This document shows, in pieces, positions 49,846 through 58,035 of a stretch of 64,000 nt of DNA. The notes under the pieces were generated by a model, which saw only the letters and a list, made by a program, of their open reading frames with translations, was not told where the DNA came from and did not search any database. The number at the start of each line of letters is the position of its first letter. Positions within the stretch are counted from its first letter, which is position 1. Made by a program: the position numbers and the translations under genes. The stretch is from NCBI GenBank assembly GCA_900554645.1, contig USIE01000004.1:16786-80785 (forward strand). The letters are read 5' to 3'. Source of the stretch: an uncultured Collinsella sp. (GTDB lineage: Bacteria; Actinomycetota; Coriobacteriia; Coriobacteriales; Coriobacteriaceae).

Positions 49846-50295
49846 TCGACAGCTAAAAAAGCTTAGGTGGTACCCCGCTTATTTTTTCAATGAAACAAGG
49901 CGGCATAGCGTCACCACCGCCCCTCACAGCAGGCCGTCTAGTTCTTGGCAACCAAAAAGACACCGTCAGCATATCGAAGGTGAATACTTTTCCGAGAAGT
50001 GAACGAGTAAAAACAGTGCCCTGTAGCATCGACATTTTTAAGGACTCAATTCCTGCGGTTTTTGTCTAAGAATCCTGCAGTTTTGTTCGAAAAAAGCGTG
50101 CATGTTCCAGGGGTCCAGATTTACTCGTTCACTTCGCGGAAAACCATTCACCTTCGATTCGAGCCTTAACCAAATGCCCTCTCGAACTATGGCCCCTGTC
50201 TCACCACAGCGATATCAAAGCTTCATGGCGGGACGGTATCATCGGACGAGCGCCGTAAATCTGGCGCGGTTGTTCTTTGGGGAGGCATTTCACCC
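49846..50295. other. Gene-free region holding a repeat element
   Basis: This 450-base gap has no convincing gene. It contains the inverted-repeat element at 49973-50158. The flanking 130 bases on each side hold only short, unsupported frames. Confidence 0.5.
49973..50158. repeat. 186-bp inverted-repeat element (MITE-like)
   Basis: Two 57-base arms (49973-50029 and 50102-50158) are inverted imperfect copies sharing GAAGTGAACGAGTAAA and CGAAGGTGAAT. The centre contains a direct repeat TCCTGC(G/A)GTTTT. Read outward, each arm encodes a similar peptide (FTRSLLGKVFTFD and FTRSLRGKPFTFD). No transposase is present. It resembles a miniature inverted-repeat transposable element or a decayed insertion. 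Confidence 0.65.
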
Positions 50296-51171
50296 GTGTC
50301 GTGGGTCGTCGCAGCATTTGCGTCAGCATTCTTTGCCGGCATCACATCCATCTTGGCCAAATGCGGCATCAAGCAGACCGACTCCGATGTCGCGACGGCC
50401 ATTCGCACCTGCGTGGTGCTCGTTTTCGCCTGGGCAATGGCGGGCATTTCTGGATCCATTGGAACCATTGGCAGCATCGAACCCAGATCCTGGCTCTTTC
50501 TCGTCCTCTCGGGACTCGCTACCGGCGCTTCGTGGATCTGTTACTTTAAGGCGTTGAGCATCGGAGACGTCAATAAGGTCGTACCGGTCGACAAGATGAG
50601 CACCGTGCTCGCCGCGCTGATCGCCATCGTGCTTTTTGGCGAGACGAGCAACCTTGCGGTTAAGCTCGTGGGAACCGCCGTCATTACCCTCGGCACTTTT
50701 TTAATGACCGAGAAGCAGCAATCCGCCGGACCCGAACAGCAGCAAGACCGGACCTGGCTCGCTTACGCCCTCGGCGCCGCCATGTTCGCAGCACTCACCT
50801 CCGTCCTCGCCAAGATCGGCATCGAAGGCGTCGAGTCAAACCTGGCCACGGCAATCCGCACCTGCGTGGTACTGGTTATGGCATGGGCAATCGTGGCAGC
50901 TAAAGGCAAGATGGGCCAAGCCGTGCACGTAGACCGCTACGATCTCGTATTTCTCGCGGCATCGGGCATCGCGACCGGAGCATCGTGGCTGCTCTATTAC
51001 TATGCCATCGCCGCAGGCCAGGTGAGCGTCGTGGTGCAGATCGACAAACTATCGATTGTCGTATCGGTACTATTTGCGCGCTTGGCATTCAACGAAAAGG
51101 TCTCGCGGCGCAGCGCCATCGGTCTCGCCCTCATCGTACTGGGCACTGCGGCGCTCGCGGTTTGGAAGTAG
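50296..51171 (+). CDS. EamA/DMT-family transporter with near-duplicate halves
   Basis: The 291-residue protein has ten spans in two EamA repeats that are unusually alike: SDVATAIRTCVVLVFAWAMA and SNLATAIRTCVVLVMAWAIV, and SGLATGASWICYFKAL and SGIATGASWLLYYYAI. This suggests a recent or constrained internal duplication. The GTG start has GGAGG ten bases upstream. The substrate is unknown. Confidence 0.85.
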   Translation: MSWVVAAFASAFFAGITSILAKCGIKQTDSDVATAIRTCVVLVFAWAMAGISGSIGTIGSIEPRSWLFLVLSGLATGASWICYFKALSIGDVNKVVPVDKMSTVLAALIAIVLFGETSNLAVKLVGTAVITLGTFLMTEKQQSAGPEQQQDRTWLAYALGAAMFAALTSVLAKIGIEGVESNLATAIRTCVVLVMAWAIVAAKGKMGQAVHVDRYDLVFLAASGIATGASWLLYYYAIAAGQVSVVVQIDKLSIVVSVLFARLAFNEKVSRRSAIGLALIVLGTAALAVWK

Positions 51172-51186
51172 CACGGCCAGCAGCCG

Positions 51187-51978
51187 CTACATCCTCACAC
51201 CTGGCTTGGGATGCCTGTACTGACCGTGGGATGCCGTGCGCTTACCGTGCGAGATGGCAAATTTGGGACAACAGTGCAGGCAACGAAGGCAGGCTGCGCA
51301 CTCCGGCTTTGTCCAGACGGGAAGGCCGTCGCGCATCTCAATCGCCGCCATGGGGCAGCGCTTGGCACACAGGCCGCAGCCGATGCAGCGATCGGCATCG
51401 ACGGCAAACTTGCTCGTCTGTTGCATGCGCGGCAGCCCAATTGCGTGATACGCGCACGATGCAAACAGAGGCACGCGATGGCGCATCATGTTACCCGTGC
51501 GGCGTGCCCGCACCGCCTCGATCACGGCATCAATCTGCGCCTCGGCAGCTCTATTGATACCCTCAACCTTTTGAGGGTCAGACAGGTCGAAAACAGGCGT
51601 CCAGGTATCGGGCATCTTGACGCTCATCGCCGCATCCAACTCGAGCCCACGCTCGTGCAGCAGGTCGCGGGCAAACTTGGCAGATTGGCCGGTCGTCGAA
51701 CCGTACGTCGAAACATAGAACGTATAGGGGCGCTCGCCGCCCTTTGCACCGGCAGCAATCGACAGGTCGGCAGTCTTCAAAAACTCGATCATCGGTGTCG
51801 GCAGACCCCAGGCATACACCGGAGCAACAAATCCCAGCTGGCAGGGGCCTTCCGTCGCAACAAGGCGAAGGGCTTCGGCATCAAAACGCTCAATCGACAC
51901 AACCTTGTCGTCTGTCGCCGCCGCAATGCGACGCGCCACATGTTCGCTGTTCCCCGTCGCGCTAAAGTACAGGATCAT
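51187..51978 (-). CDS. EFR1-type flavodoxin-ferredoxin protein
   Basis: The 263-residue protein joins a flavodoxin-like N-terminal domain (ILYFSATGNSEHVARRIA, then VAPVYAWGLPTPM) to a ferredoxin with two 4Fe-4S clusters: CIGCGLCAKRCP and CAACLRCLHCCP. It is cytoplasmic and probably passes electrons in anaerobic redox reactions. The ATG follows AGAGGGG. It lies 28 bases before the ClC gene end and may be cotranscribed with it. Confidence 0.87.
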   Translation of the reverse strand: MILYFSATGNSEHVARRIAAATDDKVVSIERFDAEALRLVATEGPCQLGFVAPVYAWGLPTPMIEFLKTADLSIAAGAKGGERPYTFYVSTYGSTTGQSAKFARDLLHERGLELDAAMSVKMPDTWTPVFDLSDPQKVEGINRAAEAQIDAVIEAVRARRTGNMMRHRVPLFASCAYHAIGLPRMQQTSKFAVDADRCIGCGLCAKRCPMAAIEMRDGLPVWTKPECAACLRCLHCCPKFAISHGKRTASHGQYRHPKPGVRM

Positions 51979-52006
51979 CTCGTACCCCTCTGGAGTTGAC
52001 TCGCGA

Positions 52007-53320
52007 TTAACCGCGCCATTTGTGCAGCGGCTTGGGCAGTGGGATACCGGCGGCGATGACGGCGGCGATGATCATACAGACGATGCCTTTGAGCGGGAAG
52101 CACATGAGCAACAGGCCCACGACCATAACGGGTTGGCGCATGACGGCGCCCATCGTCGAGGCTGTGCAGACGGCGACGCAAAAGACCGGATCGGCGCCGG
52201 TGAGGATGGCAAGGCCGTAGCCCAAGCTCACACCCGAGAAGATAACCGGGAAGAAGTGGCCGCCACGCCAACCAAGGTTGATGAGGGCGGGCGTCAGCAT
52301 GGCCTTAACAAGACCGGTCGCGATCAGCACGCCGGCGGGGATGGTCAGGTAGGTTTCCATGAGCACACCGGCCTGGGTCTCGCCGGCAAACATGGTGTAG
52401 GGCAGGACCGTGCCACAGATGGCGAGCGCCAGACCGGCTAGCATGGCCTTGACGACAGGACGTTCCCCTATTGCATGGGCAAATGCTTCGCTCGCGTGCT
52501 CAGAGACAAAGTACAGCCAGCCGCAGACCGTGCCGATCAGCGACAGAGGGATGAGCCAGGTAAGCTCCAGGTTGCCCACCACGGCAGCCTCGAACCTCGG
52601 CATACCCATGCCGCCGCCCATGAGCTGGCCGAGCAGCAGGTAGGTGCCCAGGCCGCCAGCAATCGCGATGCCGTAAACCACGGTCTTTTGCGCCTTGGGC
52701 AGCCTGATGGTGATCTCACCGGATTCGGAATCCTCGCCATCGCCGGCACCCTGGCCGTCAGCACTTCCGGCAAGCGGCGCCACAAAGCCAAACACGGGCG
52801 CGGTAAAGAGCGCCGTCAGGGCAGCCTGGGTGCCCAGCAGCGTGAGCTCCCTAAACTCGGCGCCAAAGCGACGCATACGATCGCCGACCCAGCTGCACAG
52901 ACCTGCGATAACGCCGGTCAGACCGGCCTCCGGCCCAATACTTCCACCAAACAGCAGCGGCAGCAATGCCGCGAGCGAAAGCCTGCCCAGGTTGTCGTAC
53001 GGGTAGCGCCCGTCTTGCTTAACCTTTGCCATCACCTGGTTGAGGTCATCGGTCTTGATGCCCGTCATCTTTTCGTACAGGCCAATCACCAAGCCGCCCA
53101 ACAGGCAAACGAAAAACGGGTACGGCAAAAAGCCAAACGGGCCGCTGGCGAGTTCGGGCGAAGAGACACCCAGCATATGCGGGACCTCGGTCCACAAATA
53201 ATCAATGCCGTGCTCCATCGCAAAGAAGAACAGCCAGACTGCGGCACCTGCGAACGCACCGGTCACGGCAACGCTAACTAAAAACAGCGCGCGGTTTGTG
53301 GGTTTGGCAAGGTTATCCAT
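52007..53320 (-). CDS. ClC-family chloride/fluoride channel or antiporter
   Basis: The 437-residue protein has the ClC fold of about 10-12 helices. The anion-binding motifs include FGGSIGPEAGLTG and GWRGGHFFPVIFSG. It lacks the cytoplasmic CBS domains. A loop at about 200-215 is rich in Gly and acidic residues. I could not confirm a fluoride riboswitch upstream. The ATG follows GGGAGGA. Confidence 0.87.
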   Translation of the reverse strand: MDNLAKPTNRALFLVSVAVTGAFAGAAVWLFFFAMEHGIDYLWTEVPHMLGVSSPELASGPFGFLPYPFFVCLLGGLVIGLYEKMTGIKTDDLNQVMAKVKQDGRYPYDNLGRLSLAALLPLLFGGSIGPEAGLTGVIAGLCSWVGDRMRRFGAEFRELTLLGTQAALTALFTAPVFGFVAPLAGSADGQGAGDGEDSESGEITIRLPKAQKTVVYGIAIAGGLGTYLLLGQLMGGGMGMPRFEAAVVGNLELTWLIPLSLIGTVCGWLYFVSEHASEAFAHAIGERPVVKAMLAGLALAICGTVLPYTMFAGETQAGVLMETYLTIPAGVLIATGLVKAMLTPALINLGWRGGHFFPVIFSGVSLGYGLAILTGADPVFCVAVCTASTMGAVMRQPVMVVGLLLMCFPLKGIVCMIIAAVIAAGIPLPKPLHKWRG

Positions 53321-53443
53321 CGGGTCCTCCCGCGGTCAAAGTCGACATAGATACGTTTATTGTAGAGCGAGCGTTGCCGAACGAGCTAACCATCTGCGCC
53401 GCAAACGGCACCATTGGGATTCACAGTGAGGAAGGCTCAAGAC

Positions 53444-53977
53444 TTATCCGTTGATAATCGAGGCAATCTCGCGCAAATCGTCGGCAAAGTAGATGCCCTG
53501 CTGGCGCCTCAGGCTCGAAAGCCCTTTATCAATCATGTGCCCGAGCAGTGCCTTGAGGTCGTTGTAGTAACCGTCCAGGTTATACAGGATGCACGGAGCA
53601 CTCAGGTGCCCCAACGACACCGCGGACATAACCTCGGCAATCTCCTCGAGTGTGCCCGTGCCGCCCGGAAATGCGATGAACGCATCGCCGAGCTCAATCA
53701 TCTTGGCTTTTCGCTCGGCCATATCACTCGTCACGATAAGGTCGTCGATTCCGTCGTGCTGAAACTCGGCCTCGATAAAAAAGCTCGGCTCCACGCCCGT
53801 CACATGTCCGCCAGCATCGAGCACGCTATCGGCGAGCGCGCCCATCAGGCCCGATTTGGACCCGCCGTATACCAGCGCGTGGCCGTTGGTGCCAATCCAG
53901 TTGCCCAGCTCCTGTACCGCAGGCAGAAACGCCGGGTCATTACCGACGCTGGCACCCAGATACACGGTGATATTCAT
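53444..53977 (-). CDS. LOG-family (TIGR00730) nucleotide phosphoribohydrolase-like
   Basis: The 177-residue protein has the LOG-family motif PGGTGTLEE preceded by MAERKAKMIELGDAFIAF, the signature of enzymes that release bases from nucleoside monophosphates. YGGSKSGLMGALAD contributes to substrate binding. In bacteria these are often AMP or purine-nucleotide phosphoribohydrolases. The ATG follows GAGGGGG. Confidence 0.85.
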   Translation of the reverse strand: MNITVYLGASVGNDPAFLPAVQELGNWIGTNGHALVYGGSKSGLMGALADSVLDAGGHVTGVEPSFFIEAEFQHDGIDDLIVTSDMAERKAKMIELGDAFIAFPGGTGTLEEIAEVMSAVSLGHLSAPCILYNLDGYYNDLKALLGHMIDKGLSSLRRQQGIYFADDLREIASIING

Positions 53978-54012
53978 TTCAGTCCCCCTCGTCGTGACGC
54001 GCGGCGCCCGTT

Positions 54013-54438
54013 CTAGCGTTGGCGCCGGCGATATTCGCGCACGCGGCGCGACAGGTCGGCGAGCTCGTCACGATCGAGCTCTTCCAAATGCTCAAGATCG
54101 TCCATAAAGCGCGCCATGGTGTCCTTTTGGCGCAGCTTGATGAGCGTATTGCAGTAGTTCACCGCCACGCCCGTAAGCATGGCGATATAGAAGATACTGA
54201 TGACGCTTAGGATAACGGTAATGCCGCGGGCAACCGGCGTTTCGGCGGGGATATCGCCAAAGCCGATCGTCGAGACCGTCTCAAAGCTAAACCAAAGTCC
54301 ATCGCCAAACGTAAGGGTCGTGGGCTCGGACAGCCAGACGGCCGTCGAGCACAGCAGATAGAAGATAAGAAACAGGCCCGTGATGCGCGCAAAGCCAGCC
54401 TGTCGCAACACATCGGCAAGCGTCCTCAACTTGTTCAT
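54013..54438 (-). CDS. Two-span potassium channel (Kch-like pore)
   Basis: The 141-residue protein has a membrane span (GLFLIFYLLCSTAVWL), a pore loop with the selectivity filter TIGFGD, a second span (ITVILSVISIFYIAML), and a Lys/Glu/Arg-rich helical C-terminus. It is a minimal two-span potassium channel without an RCK domain. The start at 54438 has an AAAGGGG site; the longer frame to 54489 does not. Confidence 0.87.
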   Translation of the reverse strand: MNKLRTLADVLRQAGFARITGLFLIFYLLCSTAVWLSEPTTLTFGDGLWFSFETVSTIGFGDIPAETPVARGITVILSVISIFYIAMLTGVAVNYCNTLIKLRQKDTMARFMDDLEHLEELDRDELADLSRRVREYRRRQR

Positions 54439-54491
54439 CGCGACCCCTTTTCCCAGACGTCCAATCACGTTTGCTCGGTATTGTCCCACAA

Positions 54492-54549
54492 CCGGCAGTT
54501 AGGGACGTTCCTTTTGTGCCGGCAGAAAGGGGCTGTCCCCAACTGCCGG
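54492..54549. repeat. Intergenic palindrome, type H
   Basis: CCGGCAGTTAGGGAC pairs with GTCCCCAACTGCCGG (one base bulged). The loop contains GTTCCTTTTGTGCCGGC, related to the degenerate copy at 40143. It lies between the potassium channel and hybrid kinase genes. Confidence 0.7.
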
Positions 54550-54636
54550 GCGGGAGCGTTTAGCGGTGCAGCCGCCGGCTAGGCAGGCTGAGCTGGTATC
54601 CTTATGCGGTATTGTCTCGATTCGTTAGGATTGCAC

Positions 54637-57441
54637 GTGAGAGCTACCGTCGCCCTTCGTTTAGTTATATCTCGCGCCTTGGTCATCGTGCTTGTCGCGC
54701 TTACCGTGCTGAGCGCCGCCGCGCCCGCCCCCGTCTATGCCGCCAACACCGTTCAACAGGTCAAGACGGTCCGCGTCGGCTGGCTCGTCAACAACGAGGG
54801 CTTCCAGGACGGCACCCCCGGCGAGCGCCTCTCGGGATGGGGTTACGAGTACCTCCAGACCCTGTCGTACTATACGCCCGGCTGGCAGTACGAATACGTC
54901 TCCGGCACCTTCACCGAACTTATGGACATGCTCGAGGCGGGCGAAATCGACCTCATGCCCAACATCTCCTACTCCGAGGAACGCGCCCAAAAGCTGCTCT
55001 TTTCCTCGAACCCCGAGGGCACCGAGCGCTACTACATCTATGCCAGGCCCGATCGCGACGATCTAGCCAAGGGTGACCCCCAAGCGCTCCAAGGCCTTAC
55101 CATCGGCTGCAACCCCGGCGTTATGCAAACCTTCGTTGGCCAGCAGTGGCTCGCCAACGAAGGAATCACCTGCACATACAGGGAGTATGACGGAGGATCC
55201 GATCTCTTTGACGCGCTCGCAAACGACGAAGTCGATGCCGTCATCATGAACGACACGCTCTCGTCGCCCGATGCGTCACCCATGTTCTACGTTGGTTCGA
55301 GCGACTACTACTTTGCCGTCCCCAAAAGCCGCCCCGACCTAAGGGACGACATCAATGCCGCCATGTCGGCAATCGCCCGCGTCAACCCACGCTATATCGA
55401 CGAAGTCAAATCTAACTACTCGGCCCAAAACAGCGGTTCATCATCGCTCAACGGCCCCGAACGTTCCTGGCTCGAAGCAAATGACAACACCATCACGCTC
55501 GGCTACATTACGGGCAAACTCCCCTACTGCAACGAAGACGAAGACGGCAAAATGGAAGGTTCGCTCGCATCGCTTGCGACGACGTTGCACGATAAATTTG
55601 GCATTACGGTCAAAACCGTCGCCTTTGATAACTACAAGATGATGTCAAAGGCCCTGTCAAAGGGAAGCATCGACGTTGCGCTGCCGGTATACCGAGATTA
55701 CTGGTTTGCCGAGCAATCAGGCGTTGTGCAGTCGATATCGTTGGGGACCACATCCCTCACCGCCATCCACACCGGAAGCAACCTGAACAAAGACCTTCAG
55801 AACATCGCCTGTACCAAATCATCGTTTATCAACCGAAATGTACTCGAAAGTCTGTTCCCCACAGCGACCGTGACCGAATGCCAATCCGACGATGAAGCGT
55901 TCGACGCCCTCAGGAAGGGAACGGTGCACTGCATCCTCGCCCCCAGTTCACGCGTAAAAACCATCGGCGACCGTTATGATCTCGAGAACTGCGAGACGGC
56001 CGAACTCCCTGACACCCGTGAGCTCTCGTGCTGGATTTCGCGCGGAAAACCCGAGCTGTCGGGAATCATCAACAAGGGCATCATCAATGCCGGAGAATCG
56101 CTCTCCGCAAGCAATTACTCCTCAACGTCGTACACGGCGCAAGAATCGGACACGTTCCAGTTTCTCCACCGCAACCGCACCGCCATTGCAGCTACCCTCA
56201 TCGGTATGTTGTCGGTCGGCATCGTCCTGCTCATCTGGGCGCTCGTGCGCGCTCGAACCGAGCGCAAAAAAGCCGATGCTGCCAACGCTGCTAAGACGGC
56301 ATTCCTCACGCGCATGAGCCACGACATCCGTACGCCGCTCAACGGTATCCTGGGCCTTATCGAGATCGAGGAATTGAAGGAAGGCGATATGCAAGTCGCC
56401 CGCGAGAGCCGTGCCAAGGCGCGCGTTGCCGCCAATCACCTGCTCTCGCTGATCAACGACATCCTCGAGATGGGCAAAATCGAAGACCGCAAGCTAACAC
56501 TGGAGCATGCGCCTTTTAACCTCAAAGAGCTCTGTGACAATACGCTGGTTCTGTGCAAGCTCCGCGCATCCGATAACGGCATCACCATGCAGGACAATAG
56601 TCTGCCATACGCCACGGGGCCATACATGGTCGGCAGTCCCATCCATATCCGACAGATCATGATCAACCTGTTAGACAACAGCATTAAGTACAACAGGCAC
56701 GGCGGCTCCGTCACCTTTAGCTCAAAGACCAAGCCACTCGATAACGGGCGCGCGCTCTTTTGCTTTAGCGTTTCGGATACCGGCATTGGCATGGCTCCCG
56801 AGTTTTTAAAGCATATCTATGAGCCGTTTGCCCAAGAAGGTGACGATGCGCGCAGCAAGTTCCAAGGAACCGGCATGGGCATGCCAATCGTCAAGTCGCT
56901 TATTGAACTGATGGGTGGCACCATCGAAGTCACCAGCGAACTCCATGTGGGCACCACGTTCTACGTGGAAATTCCGCTCGATATCGACAAGAACCCCCAG
57001 ACGCGGGCGAATACGGTCGAGAGGGCGCTCGACTGCTCGCTCGCCGACATGAACGTGCTGCTCGCCGAAGACAACGAATTGAATGCCGAGATTGCCCAGA
57101 CGCTGCTAGAATCCGAGGGCGTCGTGGTCACCCGCGCCGCCAACGGCAACGAAGTCGTCGATCTGTACCTATCGCATCCCGCCGGCAGCTTCGATGCGAT
57201 CCTGATGGACATTATGATGCCGGACATGGACGGCTACGAGGCAACCCGCGCGATTCGTCTGAGCGAGAAGGTCGATGCAGCCGATATCCCCATCATCGCG
57301 CTCACCGCCAATGCCTTTGCCGAGGACGCCAAGGCGGCACACGACGCCGGCATGAACGCCCATCTGTCCAAACCGCTCGACTTTAACAAGCTCAAAAACA
57401 TACTCGCCCGCATCAAGAAAAACGGAGCTGTTTCGCTATAG
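54637..57441 (+). CDS. Hybrid histidine kinase with fused substrate-binding sensor
   Basis: The 934-residue protein has a signal/anchor at about 10-35, two periplasmic substrate-binding (SBP_bac_3-like) domains (about 45-265 and 285-500), a second span near 520-540, HisKA (SHDIRTPLNGI), HATPase (NLLDNSIKY, DTGIGMAPE), and a C-terminal receiver with MDIMMPDMDGYEA. It senses an amino-acid-like solute outside the cell. The GTG at 54637 is preferred (AGGA upstream) to the ATG 54604. No response regulator with an output domain is nearby. Confidence 0.9.
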   Translation: MRATVALRLVISRALVIVLVALTVLSAAAPAPVYAANTVQQVKTVRVGWLVNNEGFQDGTPGERLSGWGYEYLQTLSYYTPGWQYEYVSGTFTELMDMLEAGEIDLMPNISYSEERAQKLLFSSNPEGTERYYIYARPDRDDLAKGDPQALQGLTIGCNPGVMQTFVGQQWLANEGITCTYREYDGGSDLFDALANDEVDAVIMNDTLSSPDASPMFYVGSSDYYFAVPKSRPDLRDDINAAMSAIARVNPRYIDEVKSNYSAQNSGSSSLNGPERSWLEANDNTITLGYITGKLPYCNEDEDGKMEGSLASLATTLHDKFGITVKTVAFDNYKMMSKALSKGSIDVALPVYRDYWFAEQSGVVQSISLGTTSLTAIHTGSNLNKDLQNIACTKSSFINRNVLESLFPTATVTECQSDDEAFDALRKGTVHCILAPSSRVKTIGDRYDLENCETAELPDTRELSCWISRGKPELSGIINKGIINAGESLSASNYSSTSYTAQESDTFQFLHRNRTAIAATLIGMLSVGIVLLIWALVRARTERKKADAANAAKTAFLTRMSHDIRTPLNGILGLIEIEELKEGDMQVARESRAKARVAANHLLSLINDILEMGKIEDRKLTLEHAPFNLKELCDNTLVLCKLRASDNGITMQDNSLPYATGPYMVGSPIHIRQIMINLLDNSIKYNRHGGSVTFSSKTKPLDNGRALFCFSVSDTGIGMAPEFLKHIYEPFAQEGDDARSKFQGTGMGMPIVKSLIELMGGTIEVTSELHVGTTFYVEIPLDIDKNPQTRANTVERALDCSLADMNVLLAEDNELNAEIAQTLLESEGVVVTRAANGNEVVDLYLSHPAGSFDAILMDIMMPDMDGYEATRAIRLSEKVDAADIPIIALTANAFAEDAKAAHDAGMNAHLSKPLDFNKLKNILARIKKNGAVSL

Positions 57442-57482
57442 TTTGTGCTCAACAACCATACGCAGCAGAAAGGACGCCAACG

Positions 57483-57962
57483 ATGTTTAGGCCCTTACGT
57501 TGAAAGAAACGCGCCATCACCGACGAGGAAGCGCGCGAACTGCTCGCTACATGCAAGCGCGGCGTCTTTGCCGTCAACGGCGACGATGGCTACCCGTACG
57601 CCATTCCCGTCAACTACTTCTTCGACGCCGAGCACGACAAGATTTATTTCCATGGCGCCAAGGCTGGCCACAAGGTCGACGCACTCAAGCGCGATGACAA
57701 GGTCTGCTTTACCGTTTACGGCAACGAGTGGTACCAGGACGGTGACTGGGCTCCCTACGTTATGAGCACCGTCGTCTTTGGCCGTTGTCGCCTGGCGAAT
57801 GACACCCCCGCGTTTATCGAGGACAAAGTCCGCCAGCTCGCCCTTAAGTACTACCCTTCTGCCGAGGAAGTCGAAGAGGAAATCGCCAAGGACATTAAGG
57901 GCGTCCAGCTCTACGAGATTACGATTGAGCATCTTTGCGGCAAGCAGATTCAAGAAAAGTAA
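57483..57962 (+). pseudogene. Pyridoxamine 5'-phosphate oxidase-family protein, nonsense-mutated
   Basis: The frame from the ATG 57483 (AAAGGA upstream) reads six residues MFRPLR, then a TGA at 57501-57503, then 153 further codons with the flavin-binding split-barrel features GVFAVNGDDGYPYAIPVNYFF, FHGAKAGHK and FTVYGNEW, ending LCGKQIQEK. Such proteins include NimA-like nitroimidazole reductases. There is no usable start after the TGA before 57762. A single C-to-T change of CGA (Arg, fitting a basic RxKKR run) would explain the stop. It lies between two hybrid kinase genes. Confidence 0.75.
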
Positions 57963-57983
57963 GCCCCTCAGCAGGCCTCATCA

Positions 57984-58035
57984 ATAACAATATGGCCCGG
58001 TTCCAACCCACCTTGGAACCGGGCCATATTGTTAT
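57984..58035. terminator. Strong bidirectional terminator
   Basis: A perfect 23-base stem (arms ending TTCCAA / TTGGAA) around CCCACC. The minus-strand kinase stop codon lies inside the right arm. Confidence 0.88.

Noticed and set aside
53321-53443. Possible fluoride riboswitch before the ClC gene
   Set aside because: Short blocks such as AATGGTGCC and GCAGATGG hint at the crcB motif, but the order and pairing do not fit.
57501-57503. Selenocysteine at the TGA of the flavin-binding gene
   Set aside because: The position is in a basic N-terminal run, not an active site, and no downstream SECIS-like hairpin is apparent; a nonsense mutation is simpler.
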